Shown piece after piece: positions 22,440-32,999 of a stretch of DNA of 64,000 nucleotides (positions are counted from its first letter, which is position 1; each line of letters starts with the position of its first letter). The stretch lies in contig OX235264.1 in the NCBI GenBank assembly GCA_944472135.2, positions 122,603,809 to 122,667,808 of the forward strand, given 5' to 3'. Below the pieces are notes generated by a model, which saw only the letters and a program-made list of their open reading frames with translations, was not told where the DNA came from and did not search any database. The stretch comes from Trichobilharzia regenti (lineage: Eukaryota > Platyhelminthes > Trematoda > Strigeidida > Schistosomatidae). A program made the translations under genes and the position numbers.

Positions 22440-24905
22440 GAAGGCAATCTTCACCTAACTAAATTTTAACTGTGATAATATTATAGGGATTAGGTGAACA
22501 GAAACTGTTCATTTATTTCATTCCATATGAAGTCAGTGCTACCTCACTCCGTTAACGCAGGATTGTTTCTTGAAATCTACTTTTAGACAAGGTATGTGTC
22601 AAACGATCAATGCATCTGGCTACACAGCGACAGGTGAACTGTAAAGTCATTAACTACGATGAAAAAGCAGTTCGGTACTCCTGACCTTTTGGGAGTGCCT
22701 CAATTGACATCAGCTGGTGATTAAGTTGCACACTGACTCTTTACAATTCATCCTTCACTTGTTCAACAAGGTTACTCACATTTATGTTCTCTAAGACTTC
22801 ATTTCGATTGTGTCAAATATCGAATGGAATATGGGATTCCAATCTGAGGCGCTTCAGTTAGTTAATTTTTCCAATTGAAAGGTGAGATCATAGTAGACAT
22901 AGTAGATACAGGATGAACTAATATTTTATTAACTGAGCACGGAAAAAGTAAGTAAGACGAATGGAAATTAATAGTGAGTAAATGAAAGTAACTCAGTGAT
23001 GGATATCAGGGATGAATGAACTAATTTTCTGAACATTCCATCTGTTTATTTTCATGAATACAGCTGAAGCTTCTGAAATGCAAAGAACATATGATCAGCA
23101 TAGCAAGCTAGTGTCATCATTCTGTAAATCCAAGACTTCAAAACGAAACAACCGATGTTTTCACATTATCGAATGATACTAAATTATTTTTATCAGTAAA
23201 AAGTTTGAGCATTGTAGATTAGATCAAATAAAGTATAATTATTATTCCTAAATTTTTATTCCGATCTCAGTAAATCGATCACTAATAAGAGATCTGAAAA
23301 TCATTCAAAACGACAGTTGTTTTGGTTGAGGAGAGAGAAACATATAAACAATCTTACGATCAACATAATTTTGTTTCAAAGTCCTTTTTATAACAAATGT
23401 AAACATCTGACCTTATATCGAACCAACTGTCAGCCTTCAGGCTAATCTCTCTGTGAGCTTGCCTTCTGTTATACGCAATAAAAACATGTACATCTTAAGA
23501 ATTCAACTCTTAGATAACGCATAAAAGAAAACATCGGAAACATGAATTTATTTATTTCCGGATCGATAATTAAAACTTTGTGAGCGATTTAAAAATGAAG
23601 GCCATGTTCGCTTAATTCAATTTTAAATGTGATAACACTAAAGGGATTAAGTCAACGGACGATTAAATAATTCACAAATACAAATCTATTCAATAGTTAA
23701 TCCGCTCCCCTTTTTTTCGAATAACATGCTGTTTGATGCAATCAGAAGTTGACAGAATAACCTAAAAATTTATATTTATCTGTGTATAGAAATTCGCATG
23801 AATCTGATCATGTCACAAAAAGCGTACGCCTAACGGGAACGGATGCTTTTAACAGTGACATTGTCAGGGATCTCTATACCATGGGTCATGTGACGTATGT
23901 CATTAAACATTTCGAAAATTGTCAATAGACAAAACAGGTTCAATTCTCCCCTCATGTTTTCCTAATCGATTGAGATCAAATGCCTGAAACCTGATTTATT
24001 CGTTCATAAGGAAACATTTGTCAGTCTTTCATTGCACCGCAAACTGGATATCTTTACTCTCTCTCTCTCTTTCAATTTTAATTATGTTCTCTTTTGCACC
24101 AATCCCTACCCCTTTTATATTGGGCAATATTTCATTTCTCTCGTTTCTATGATTTCAGTTGGTCAACTTATTAGTAACTCGTCATCTTCTCCACCTATCG
24201 TCTTGATTACGCAACTCCATTTCCATTATATGTAAACATTTTTTAAATTTTGTTTGACCTTTGTGTATATAAACTGTACAGATGTCAGCACTGCTTGTTA
24301 GGTATGGAGTCTTGAAATAATAGAGACGTTTTGTCCCCTAGGTGGTCATTCCCGAGTCAGTTGTGTTCTTTAGGCTGATTCGTTTAAATCTGAGGCTTTC
24401 GTCTCCTGTCAGCTAACATCATACAATATTTCCAAGTATGTTGAAAAATTTGTGTGCATAGACTTGACAAAAAGCCAACGAAATAAATGATGATATTCTG
24501 TTATTCTGCATACACTGCCGTTCATCTTATTTTTCATAATTCATATTGTTTCTAGATCGTGCTCACTGATAAGGAGTAGGGAAATGAGGTGAGAATAAAA
24601 TGATGGTTAAAATGAAACTTGGTTCTAAAGTCGAATTACCAAAGCAGGCTTTAACTTCTTTTTCGGTTAAGGCTTTGAAGAACTGAAGTTTGTTACACAA
24701 GCCTGTTTTATAAATGAGTGTAAAGGCATTATTTAAATCAAATTTGTGATCCACTGGACATCAACTTTCGTGCTATGAATCGGCTGAATTAAAATCTAAC
24801 TTATCTCTGAGAGGATACAGTTCTGATGCTCAGTATTTAAACAATTGATATGGAAATAGCTTTCAAAGTCAAATAATGATCTAGTAAGACTGTATGAATT
24901 AAAAC
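22440..24905 (+). repeat. Large unclassified repeat P, copy P1
   Basis: This 2.4 kb segment recurs as P2 (26.27-29.82 kb, same orientation, clearly diverged) and as P3 (38.41-40.44 kb, inverted and much closer in sequence). Shared landmarks include CAGCTGGTGATTAAGTTGCA (22.71 kb), GACAGTTGTTTTGGTTGAGG (23.31 kb), and GATAACACTAAAGGGATTAAG (23.63 kb), which partly repeats the earlier ATTATAGGGATTAGGTGAAC (22.48 kb). Near 24300-24430 it contains a PLE pLTR-like stretch (AAATAATAGAGACG..., GAGGCTTTCGTCTCCTGTC). No protein domain is visible. It could be a non-autonomous PLE relative or an old composite. Confidence 0.55.
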
Positions 24906-25490
24906 AAAAATTAAATTTTAGATTTTTCCGTCGATTGACTGGACCAAAGTGCTTGGTCTCAAAATGATATGTCTGTCAGCCTCTTAAGGAGATGCTGCAA
25001 CGATATCTGGGCATATGACTAGGCGTTAACAGGTGGATGTTGAGTAGCACTGGAATCAACCAGAATGCGCATTTAATCCAATTCGGGATTTGTCAGCCAG
25101 TGAATGTACCTACATTCTGCAGTGAGGGATGATTTTCACATCACCGAACCTCGAACTCAATGCCGATTATTCTAATGACATGTGACGACATCGTCGGAGC
25201 ATCTTCACAAGATGTCTACTTGTCAACCTGAGACCAAGCACTTCAGTCCAATCAATCGGTGAGAAAATCTAAAATTCAATTAAACAATTGATATGATCCC
25301 TTTCACAAGAGTTAGCTCTCATTGCCCAAGTAGTCTAATGGATAACGCTTTGGTGTCTTAAACTATGAGCACAAAGTTCGAGCCTCGATAATGGTAGCAT
25401 AATTACTCACTGCGGAATGTGGGTGTATCCACTGGCTGACGAGCCGTAAATAGGACGAAATGCGTATCCTGATTTTCACTTCTAGTCATT
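24905..25490. repeat. Inverted Sm-alpha composite, copy 2
   Basis: Minus-strand unit at 24905-25180 (hammerhead site mutated: CTGACAAATCCC), then plus-strand sequence at 25183-25490. The latter has the tail half, the unit junction CCCTTTCACAAGAGTTAG, the A box GTAGTCTAATGGATAACGC, the B box GTTCGAGCC and a plus-strand hammerhead CTGACGA-GCCGTAAATAGGAC-GAAA-TGCGTATC. The plus-strand core is complete, but stem II has mismatches and stem III is no longer a full palindrome. Both switch points match those of copy 1 at 18.9 kb, between the A and B boxes and at CATCGTCG.AGCATCT. Confidence 0.75.
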
Positions 25491-26268
25491 ATCCGCCTAT
25501 TATATTTCTGAATTTTAATGGTACCATACATTCCAGTAGGATTATCAGTAACGGATATTAAATGAGAACATTTTAACTCGTCTAAAGATGACCTGATTCA
25601 GCGGACTGGATCCGTTGTAGATTTTTTTGATCTTATTCATATTTATGTCTACAGGTTCTTCAGTATCCTAAATGGACTTATTTCAGCGTGTTGATTGACC
25701 TTTTGAATGTAATCTGATCTGACGATAACTAATGTTAGACTGCCTTCAGTGAAAACAAACAAGCGGTTCAGAGACGAAGTCGCATTGGACAGATTCATTC
25801 ACAAATCTGTAAAATCGCATATATATGCAATTTTTTTCATGAGAGAGGTAAGAAGCAAGAGTGATGAATGATCGTGATTATAGTTGGTACTACTAGCCAA
25901 TGTATAGGGTGAGCTAAGTGAGTGTACAAGGGTTAAGTAATGGAATGAATAATTTATTTATTGAGTTGTTATCAGAATGAAAATATGAAATTACACCAGG
26001 GTTCTATAGAAATACAAGATTTACAAGGAGTTAGAAAGACAAGCTTGCAAGCAAACAAAAATCAAGTCAGTAGGAATCAGCAAGAATGCATAATCTACTT
26101 TTATGTGCACAGCTTTGGTTTTCCATCTGAATGAATCTATCTGAGCTTCAGTAGAGCAATAGAGACGACAGTGTGCTGTGTTTGACACCTTGCTTTCCAG
26201 TTCACAGACTACTTTGATTAGGGAGTTTATTGAGGTGGAATAAACACTGTAGACTAGGTGTTCAGTTA
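25491..26268. other. Unrecognised spacer between P1 and P2
   Basis: No gene is supported. A 93-codon minus frame (26021-26302) overlaps the start of P2 and has no known domain. Confidence 0.45.
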
Positions 26269-26699
26269 TTACATTCTGTATGGAATCAGTGCCACCTTCC
26301 ATCTCCCATATGGGATTTTTCCCGAACTCTATGTTTAGGCGGAATACACATCAAATGATCAGTGCATCCAACTGCAGAGCAACAGGTGAATTGTATAGTC
26401 ACTAGCTACAAAAAAACATAAGTTCAGTACTCCCTAGTTTTTAGTAGTGCTTCAAATTACGTCAGCTGGTGATTCAGCTGCAAACTGATCCTTAGAAGTC
26501 ATTCTTCACTTGTTCAACAAGGTTATTTGCGTTTATGTTCTAAAAGTCTTCACTTTGACTCTGTCAAATATCCAAAGGAAAATGGCACTCCAGGCTCAAG
26601 AGTTTCGGGAGCTATGTTAATTTTTCCAATGCAAGGTGTGGTCATAGAAGACAAAGATATAGAATGAACGGCATAGAATTCCATGAGCAAAGTATCCGT

Positions 26700-27610
26700 A
26701 TCATGTGACCGCCTTAATTAAATTTACCAGAATATTAAATTCACCATGGAATATGAACACGACGACGAGTCCATTATCCTGAACCTAAATGTAAAAAGAA
26801 TAAACGATGGAATAGTTGAAAAGTCTGTCCACAGAAAAGAAACCTGAACTGGACGATATCTTCACTACAACAGCTTCTGCCCTGATAAGCTATAAGCGCA
26901 GATTCGTAAGAACACTGTATGACAGAGGCAGGAGGTTATGTTCGTCCAACGAGGTAGAAGAAGAACTAGGGTTGGTTGTGAAACGCCGTAGGGAAAACGG
27001 GTATCCAAAGGGATTTATCCTAAACTAAAACAATGAAAGAGATGATTAAGCGAAGGATTTCACAGTTGAAGAGAAGAAAGTGTTCATTTGCCTTCCATAG
27101 AAAGCAAAGGCAGTATCACAAAAGATAGAAAAGAGGATGAAAGGAGTAATAAAGAGATGCTACCCTACAGCCAAGCTGGTAAAACTATACAGCACTATAT
27201 GCTCTATAAGCCAGTCGAAAATGGAAAAGTCCCGTGGTGATGTTATCTTAAACTGCCTTTAAAAATTTCTATACACCTGCGGCAGCAGGTACATTGAAAG
27301 GAGGGAAAGAAGGGCTTCTATCCACTTTTAAGAGAATATTACAAGAAAATTATGCTAAAAAAGGGAGCAGATATTTACAAAGTGCAATGACTAGACACTC
27401 ACCATATAGATACAGGTCATTTTGTCAATACTTCCAAATCTACTACGATTTTCTGGAGTAATCGCAAACACACGTCTCAAACCGAACTTATACACACAGA
27501 AAGAGAGACTGTAGTCAGTCTCACTCGGTGACTCCCTCGGTAACCGTATAACTTTCATTACACTGGTTAGTCATACACACTAGTGAGCTCACCCACAAAG
27601 GAGTTGTCCA
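26700..27610 (+). mobile_element. Penelope-like element fragment, degenerate
   Basis: A short open piece (26816-27028) reads KSLSTEKKPELDDIFTTTAS, where T.KK.T.TG.Y..F.S resembles the RT-to-connector block of PLEs (RKPTWTGRYLNFNSF..). The conceptual C-terminus includes HYMLYKPVE and LLREYYKK..., with no intact YIG motif. It ends with the CACACGTCTCAAACCGAACT-type tail, also found near 10.8 kb. It is an insertion into repeat P2. Confidence 0.6.
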
Positions 27611-28314
27611 CACTATCAAGCGACACAATAATATTCATAAATTTTCATTCCAATCTAAGTGAATCAATCACTAATAAGAGATCTGAAATTCAATCACATT
27701 TCCATTTATTTTCCGAAGAGGGAAGAAACCTATAAACTATTTTAATGAATAGTCATCTTCATTTAACTCGATTTTAAATGTGTAAACATTTTAGGGATTA
27801 AGTCGACAGAAGGTTAAATAATTCACAAATCATCATTTCTATTCCACGGCCTGCTCGCTTCCACTTTATTAGATAAAATGCTATTTGATGCAATCAAAAG
27901 TTGACCGATAATCCTTCAACGTTAGATTTAACTGTGTGTAGCAATTCAAATGATTCTGATCAATTTAGTAAAAACTCTAAGCCTCAAGGGAACGGATGCT
28001 TTCAGTATTGACATTTAATTAACAAAAGTCATGCGCCCAACACCGTTAAATCCTTCAAAATTGTCAATAGACAGAAAGTATCAATTCTCCTTATGTTTTC
28101 CGAAGTGATTAAAATCAAACGTGCTTTTGAGGAAACAGTTGCCAGTCTTTCCTTTCACTCGTAACTGGGTGCCTCCACTCTCCTTCCCCTCTTTAATATG
28201 CCGTAACATTCCATGCCTCCCGTTTATATGATTTAAGTTACTCATTATCTTATCCACCAGTCATCTTAATTACGCAAATCCCTTTCCACAAAACGTGAAC
28301 ATTTCTTTCTTTCA

Positions 28315-28863
28315 GGATTTCATTATGAGCCGACATTAGTTATAGAACCATCGGGAAACCTGGGAGTACTGGACGGCTGTTTCGTCCTAGTTCGGGACTC
28401 TTCATCAATACTCACCCACCGGGATTCGAACCTAGGACCTTCCTGTTACAAGGCGAGGTGGTATACCATTAAGCCAGTGGGACCCGATCCAATGGTCCTT
28501 GAATTCACGACATAGCGCAACCGCTAGTCAATGTCTTCGGCGAGTATTTGTCCTCACACCCGACCAGCTGCACCCTACTGATCACGACTTCTCACTGGAA
28601 TCCAGGTAACTACCTACCTGAATAGGGCCAGTCGCCAGTGAGCATCTCATTGGTATTCAAGTGTTGGTTTGTAGGGATTTGATTGGTTTCAGGATTTCAT
28701 CATGAGCTGAAATTAGTTACAGAACCCTTGGAAGAAGAGTCCCAAACTAGGACGAAACAGCTTTCCAGTACTCCCAGGTTTTCCAAGGGTTCTCTAACTA
28801 ATGTCAGCGCATGATGAAATCCTGAAACCAATCAAATCCCTACAAACCAACACTTGAATACAT
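28315..28863. mobile_element. Hammerhead-type SINE composite inserted in P2
   Basis: Left part, minus strand (28315-28500): tRNA-like head with A box TGGCTTAATGGTATACC and B box GGTTCGAATCCC, then a hammerhead. Right part (28655-28860): a foldback whose arms (28655-28732 and 28787-28853) pair almost fully around a centre containing AAGAGTCCCAAACTAGGACGAAAC. The ~150 bases between (28500-28650, GACATAGCGCAACCGC...) also occur near 10.5 and 30.75 kb. Absence from the equivalent position in P1 (about 24235) marks this as an insertion. Confidence 0.65.
28364..28413 (-). ncRNA. Candidate hammerhead ribozyme of the second SINE family
   Basis: Minus strand: stem I GAGUAUUG pairs with CAGUACUC (8 bp with one G-U). 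The core is AUGAAGA (CUGANGA with the first C changed to A), stem II GUCC-CGAACUA-GGAC, core GAAA, stem III ACAGCCGU and the UC|C cleavage context. Sister copies at 6.1 and 6.3 kb retain the palindromic stem III ACAGCUGU, and the 6.1 kb copy keeps the exact CUGAAGA. Architecture matches the Sm-alpha hammerhead, but the sequence is otherwise different. This copy has lost the essential first C and is probably inactive. Confidence 0.65.
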
Positions 28864-29821
28864 TTATTTATCTTCTAACTTGAACATTCTGTGTATAAAC
28901 TGTATAGATGTGATTAATGTCTGATAAATATGGAAACTTAAAATAATAGAGAAGATTTGCACCTCAGGTGAATAATTTTGAATTAGTTCTGTTCTCTGAC
29001 CTGGTTGATTTAATTATGAAGCTTTCGTCTGCCGTCACATAACATCACACGAAATTTGGCAGTATGTTAGAATCCTTGCGTATATAAACTTAATAATTTA
29101 TTTCGACTGTAAGTAGGTGACGAGAAGTCAACGAAATAAATGATGATACCATGTTATTTTGCACACACTACCGTCCTTCCTTTTTTCATAAGCCAAATTG
29201 TTTATGGATCGTGATCACGAATAAGGAGAATGAAAGTTAAATGAACATCAAAGGATGGTGGAAATGAAACTTAGTTCTGAAATCGTATAACCAAAGCAGA
29301 CTTTATCTCTTTTTATAGTTAAGACTTTGATGAATTGAATTTTGCGCCACAAACATAATCTAGATAGAAGTGTAAAGGTACTTTTGAAATCAAATTCGTC
29401 ATTCATTATGCTTCGGCTTTCATGATTGATTAAATTAAGTGATTTAATTTGTTCTCATAACCATTCGAGGACGTTTTCTGGAGGCTACACATGCAGAGTT
29501 ACTTGGAGCCTTCCCTTGTACATGTGACCACTCATCCGTATAAAGTGGTAAACACAGTGAGATTTGAAACCATCTCTCGGAGTATATGAGAGCTAGAATA
29601 ACAATCTAATCTCATCTATGAAAATAAGTTTGGCTGCATAGGTGTTCCTGACCTCTGACCCTGTGAGTTCTTTGATGGGGATCAGTTACTACAGATGCAT
29701 CAAACGAAAAGTCGCACTAGTTCAATCATCTCTCAAAAAGGGTTTTTATGTTCGTCTACACTTCAAAGATGATCATCAGAACCTTCTTATCATGCATTCT
29801 TATTGGTTGTATTCGTTAGAT

Positions 29822-30110
29822 TGAATTTTTGATTTTCCTATTGATTGATTGGAACAACATTTTTTTACTTTCATTGACACGAACGCTTCTAGAACCGACG
29901 TTTCTTTACTTTTTGTGGATTGACTTCAAGTGCTTTTTACGGATAATGTTTGGCAGTGAAACTGGAGACGCATATGCCATCCTACAAGGGACTCGTCAGA
30001 CGTACCTACATTACCCAGTGAGTGACAGTTTTCCCGGCGAGATTCGACCCTAGTACCGACCGTTCCAAACGCCAATGTTTTGTAGTAGATAATGCTTGCT
30101 CAATGATAAC
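29822..30110 (-). repeat. Single diverged Sm-alpha unit
   Basis: Minus strand keeps the unit order: GTAGATAATGC.. A-box remnant, GGTCGAATCTC B-box remnant, ACTCACTGGGTAATGTAGGT, a broken hammerhead (CTGACGA-GTCCC present, GGACGAAA lost) and the tail ending near AAAAATTCAATC. It is not in an inverted composite. Confidence 0.6.
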
Positions 30111-30535
30111 TATTTTACTAGAGTTTTGAACCAGGTTCTTTTGGGTCACTAGACAGAGTATTGTTAAAGTCAATAGTTTCATTATAAAAACATACTTTGC
30201 CTCCGTAAACTGCCATCATCCCGCAAATAACATAAACGCCTTTGTAAACATTAGTATTTAGCTGAATAAACGCAACTCATCAAAGTCCACTAGTTGGTAG
30301 CTATCTGAGTAACAAGAATTATTTCGCATTGTAGCATTGTCTTAGTGAACTGATTAGATGACATACGGATGTCCAGTATTCACCTGCGGATTGGCAAATC
30401 CAGAACAAACATGATACTTGCTATGCACGATTTGAAGAGCAAAGAACAATTTATAAGCCTATTTCATTAACCAATTAAACATACATTTCCCAGCATAAAC
30501 GTGTTTACTTTCCGCCCAAAAGAGCAGATCGCAAA
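30111..30535. other. Unrecognised spacer
   Basis: AT-rich, no gene or repeat recognised. Confidence 0.45.
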
Positions 30536-30975
30536 AAGGGGCTTCTTCGATGTATTGATGATGAGTTCCTTACCAGGGTGAAACAGCTCTCTGGCAGTAC
30601 TCTCTGCTTGTTTTCAATGGTCCTCTAATCGATATCGATCCCTGGACAAACTTGGAATTACTGTTGAAAATTAATCAGATGCCCGCTAGTGACAGGCTAC
30701 AGAACGGCGTTTCCTGGAATTCTAGTGAGAACTCGTAACCAGTGTGAACCATTTTGTCGTGAAGGAGGACAAGTACTCACCAAAGACGACAGTGATTGGT
30801 GTAAGTCTTGCTGAATCACGAAATGGTAGATGTTAGAATTGACGAGCTTTGATCGTAAGTGAAAGGTCCGACGGTCGATGCATACCGTCGATCAGTATGA
30901 AACTTGAACGAAACAGATGTCTAGTGCTCATTGCCTGGTTTTCAATGGTTCTTTAACTGTTATCAATCCATGGGA
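30536..30975 (+). mobile_element. Decayed hammerhead-type SINE copies
   Basis: Two eroded pieces with plus-strand hammerhead tails: 30553-30660 (ATTGATGATGAGTTCC...GGTGAAACAGCTCTCTGG, then TTTTCAATGGTCCTCTAATC) and 30880-30970 (GAACGAAACAGATGTC, then TTTTCAATGGTTCTTTAAC). Between them lies the GAACCATTTTGTCGTGAAGG segment shared with 10.5 and 28.5 kb. Cores are incomplete. Confidence 0.5.
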
Positions 30976-31800
30976 CAATTTGAAAAATAATTTATTCTTA
31001 CCTTTTCTATACACCTACAAGTATTATTATTAATAATGGTTTCATTGTCGCTATTTTCGAGTAGTATTCTAAATATTGAACCTAAGCTAGTTCAACCATC
31101 TGCTAAGCTCAATAGATAAGATGAAAATAATTCCACTAGTTTCTAATTAGAGTCTTCATTATATGACCTTAAATCAATAACTGAAACAATAGGCCATAAG
31201 TAAACACACACATATGAAGTTAGTTCTTTGAATAATTATTTTTTTTCTGTCTCCAATGTTCATGGAGAATGTTGCTAAATTGAACAATTTAAAAGATTAA
31301 CCCAAAATAAATAATACTGGAGACATTTCATATAGGATTAGATTAACAACAATGTCTACTCCTGTTATGTGATGCACTGAAAATTCAATTGCTAGAGTGC
31401 TGATCAGTTACACGAGGTGACTAAGCACTATTCCCAAATCACGTCATGTTGACTACCTCATAGAAAGCTTAAAAATGATAGTGTTGATGGACTTGAGGCT
31501 AGCAACGTCTAATCCCTTAAAATCAATTTCTGTGATAATAAAATGCATGCAATGGAAAAAGACAGCTGTTTACGTCGATATGACAGGGATTCGAATGACA
31601 AGGGAGGAGTTCAAGGCCTCTAAACTCGTTGCAAATATTAGAATCAGCGTTATCCTTTTAAATACCATTAGTTTAGCCATATTTTCACTGATACTCGAAG
31701 AAAATTGAAACACAACGGAAACTCCTTTTGAAAAGGGGCAGTCAGACATATTTAATATATATATATGTATATATGTACCGTATACACTCTAGTATATATT
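30976..31800. other. Unrecognised AT-rich DNA
   Basis: No recognisable gene. A 77-codon plus frame (31475-31708) has no known motif. A TA-rich simple repeat lies at 31750-31777. Confidence 0.45.
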
Positions 31801-31804
31801 AAAG

Positions 31805-32075
31805 TTATTATATTATTATTTCCTTTAATTCTTAGACAAACATATGGCTTCGTTCGCACATCTCCATTCCGTTTGGTTTTCAGCCAGCGTTTTCCCGTCT
31901 GGCTCCACATCTGCCCAACATGCTTTCATCTCCTCTTCACGGGACCTCCTCCATGTCACCCTTGCATTCACGACCAACCCGCCACTTCCTTTTCACTTGC
32001 CAATCGGTTCCTGGTTGGTGCGCTCGATTGCTAATCTTTTCTGGCCATCTGATCTTGAGTATTGAGCTAAGGCAG
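31805..32075 (-). mobile_element. RTE-clade retrotransposon, 3' end fragment
   Basis: Minus strand: QSIEDQMARKD-like start (...CTCAAGATCAGATGGCCAG), a deletion to the region encoding TNRQVKRK-type residues, then the C-terminal ORF tail and the 3' end ACTAAAGGAAATAATAATAT (reverse of 31808-31830). It closely parallels the 63.6 kb copy but with an internal loss. TA-repeat DNA flanks both sides. Confidence 0.65.
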
Positions 32076-32289
32076 CTGCTAATGATTATTATATATATAT
32101 ATTATAATATATTACAATGGGCATATTTTAACTTTAAGCAGCACTAACTACCAGTCAGTGACTGACCTTGAACGTGTCAATCACATAAAGGAGGCATTTT
32201 TGGATATAGAATACATACATTTAAGAAAAAATGCACAGCAAGCGTATAAACGTGTTACATAGTATACCTTTCTTACATAAGATAAAGTA

Positions 32290-32765
32290 TCTATCAGTTT
32301 AGTATAGGAGTATCAATGAACAAGTCACACCATATCCTTTTCACATATTCATTCAAATGACTAAAAATGACACACTGAGATCGGTTACTAGCTCTAATCC
32401 TCTTTTTGAACCTTCTACAAACCTCTTCGATACAGCTGGTATGAATCCCTGTAATGGGATCCATGAAATCATTAGAATGGTCAACTCTGTGGTGAATACA
32501 ACCAAGGAATGACAAAGAGTTAAAAATTTTCCACTCATTTGCGTGTATTATAGATCCTTGTTTCACCAGTCGATGGGTATTACAGTACGTGACTTTCTAT
32601 CTGCTATCCTCTTGAAGTATTTTTCCTGTAATGAGGTATCAAATAACTTAAACATATAAACATTATTCTCTCGTTCACGACCAGTTTCATTTGCATATAC
32701 GACGACACCTCCTCCCACTGCTCTCTATTTCTCAGGATGCGATATTCCTGCAGTGCTAGTCACAG
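32290..32765 (-). pseudogene. Merlin-type (ISXO2-like) transposase fragment
   Basis: A 90-codon minus frame (32294-32566) reads HANEWKIFNSLSFLGCIHHRV, DHSNDFMDPITGIHTSCIEEVCRRFKKRIR, and SHLNEYVKRIW. This is the C-terminal half of an ISXO2-like DDE transposase: the (D)EW..Y..L block (Asn replaces the catalytic Asp), the NHS..FVDP.TG.HT..IE segment with the last catalytic Glu kept, and the SYL.E..WR ending. Further upstream on the same strand GGVVVYANETGRER resembles the W.FGG.ER block. The N-terminus and terminal inverted repeats are not visible. Merlin elements are known in schistosomes; this one is dead. Confidence 0.75.
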
Positions 32766-32999
32766 TGAACTGCTGATACAAGATTGTTTTCAGTTTAGAT
32801 ATCTAAACTTCTTACAGGCTGTTTACAAATTTAAAACAAATCTGTGTTAATGAATGATGCCATCTGGCAATAGCTCATCTCGTATGAAATTAAGTCGTCT
32901 GAAGCTAATTACACACCGATGTTAATGTCAATCAACAGACCTGCTGAAGCTGGTTTTCGTCATCACACCATCAAATGAACAAATCTTTACTTTGAAATA

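Larger units (their letters stand above)
26270..29820 (+). repeat. Large unclassified repeat P, copy P2 (interrupted)
   Basis: It matches P1 in order: 26270-26695 to 22510-22920, 27640-28312 to 23250-24230, and 28865-29600 to 24240-24800. Two insertions split it, each absent from P1: a PLE fragment (26700-27610) and a hammerhead SINE composite (28315-28863). Its pLTR-like piece is at 28938-29060 (GAGAAGATTTGCACCTCAGG, GAAGCTTTCGTCTGCCGTC). P1 and P2 are each followed by Sm-alpha sequence, so the two blocks probably descend from an old direct duplication of about 4-5 kb. Confidence 0.55.

Noticed and set aside
26021..26302. 93-codon minus-strand frame as a small Cys-rich protein
   Set aside because: It lies across the start of repeat P2, has no signal peptide and is not open in P1.
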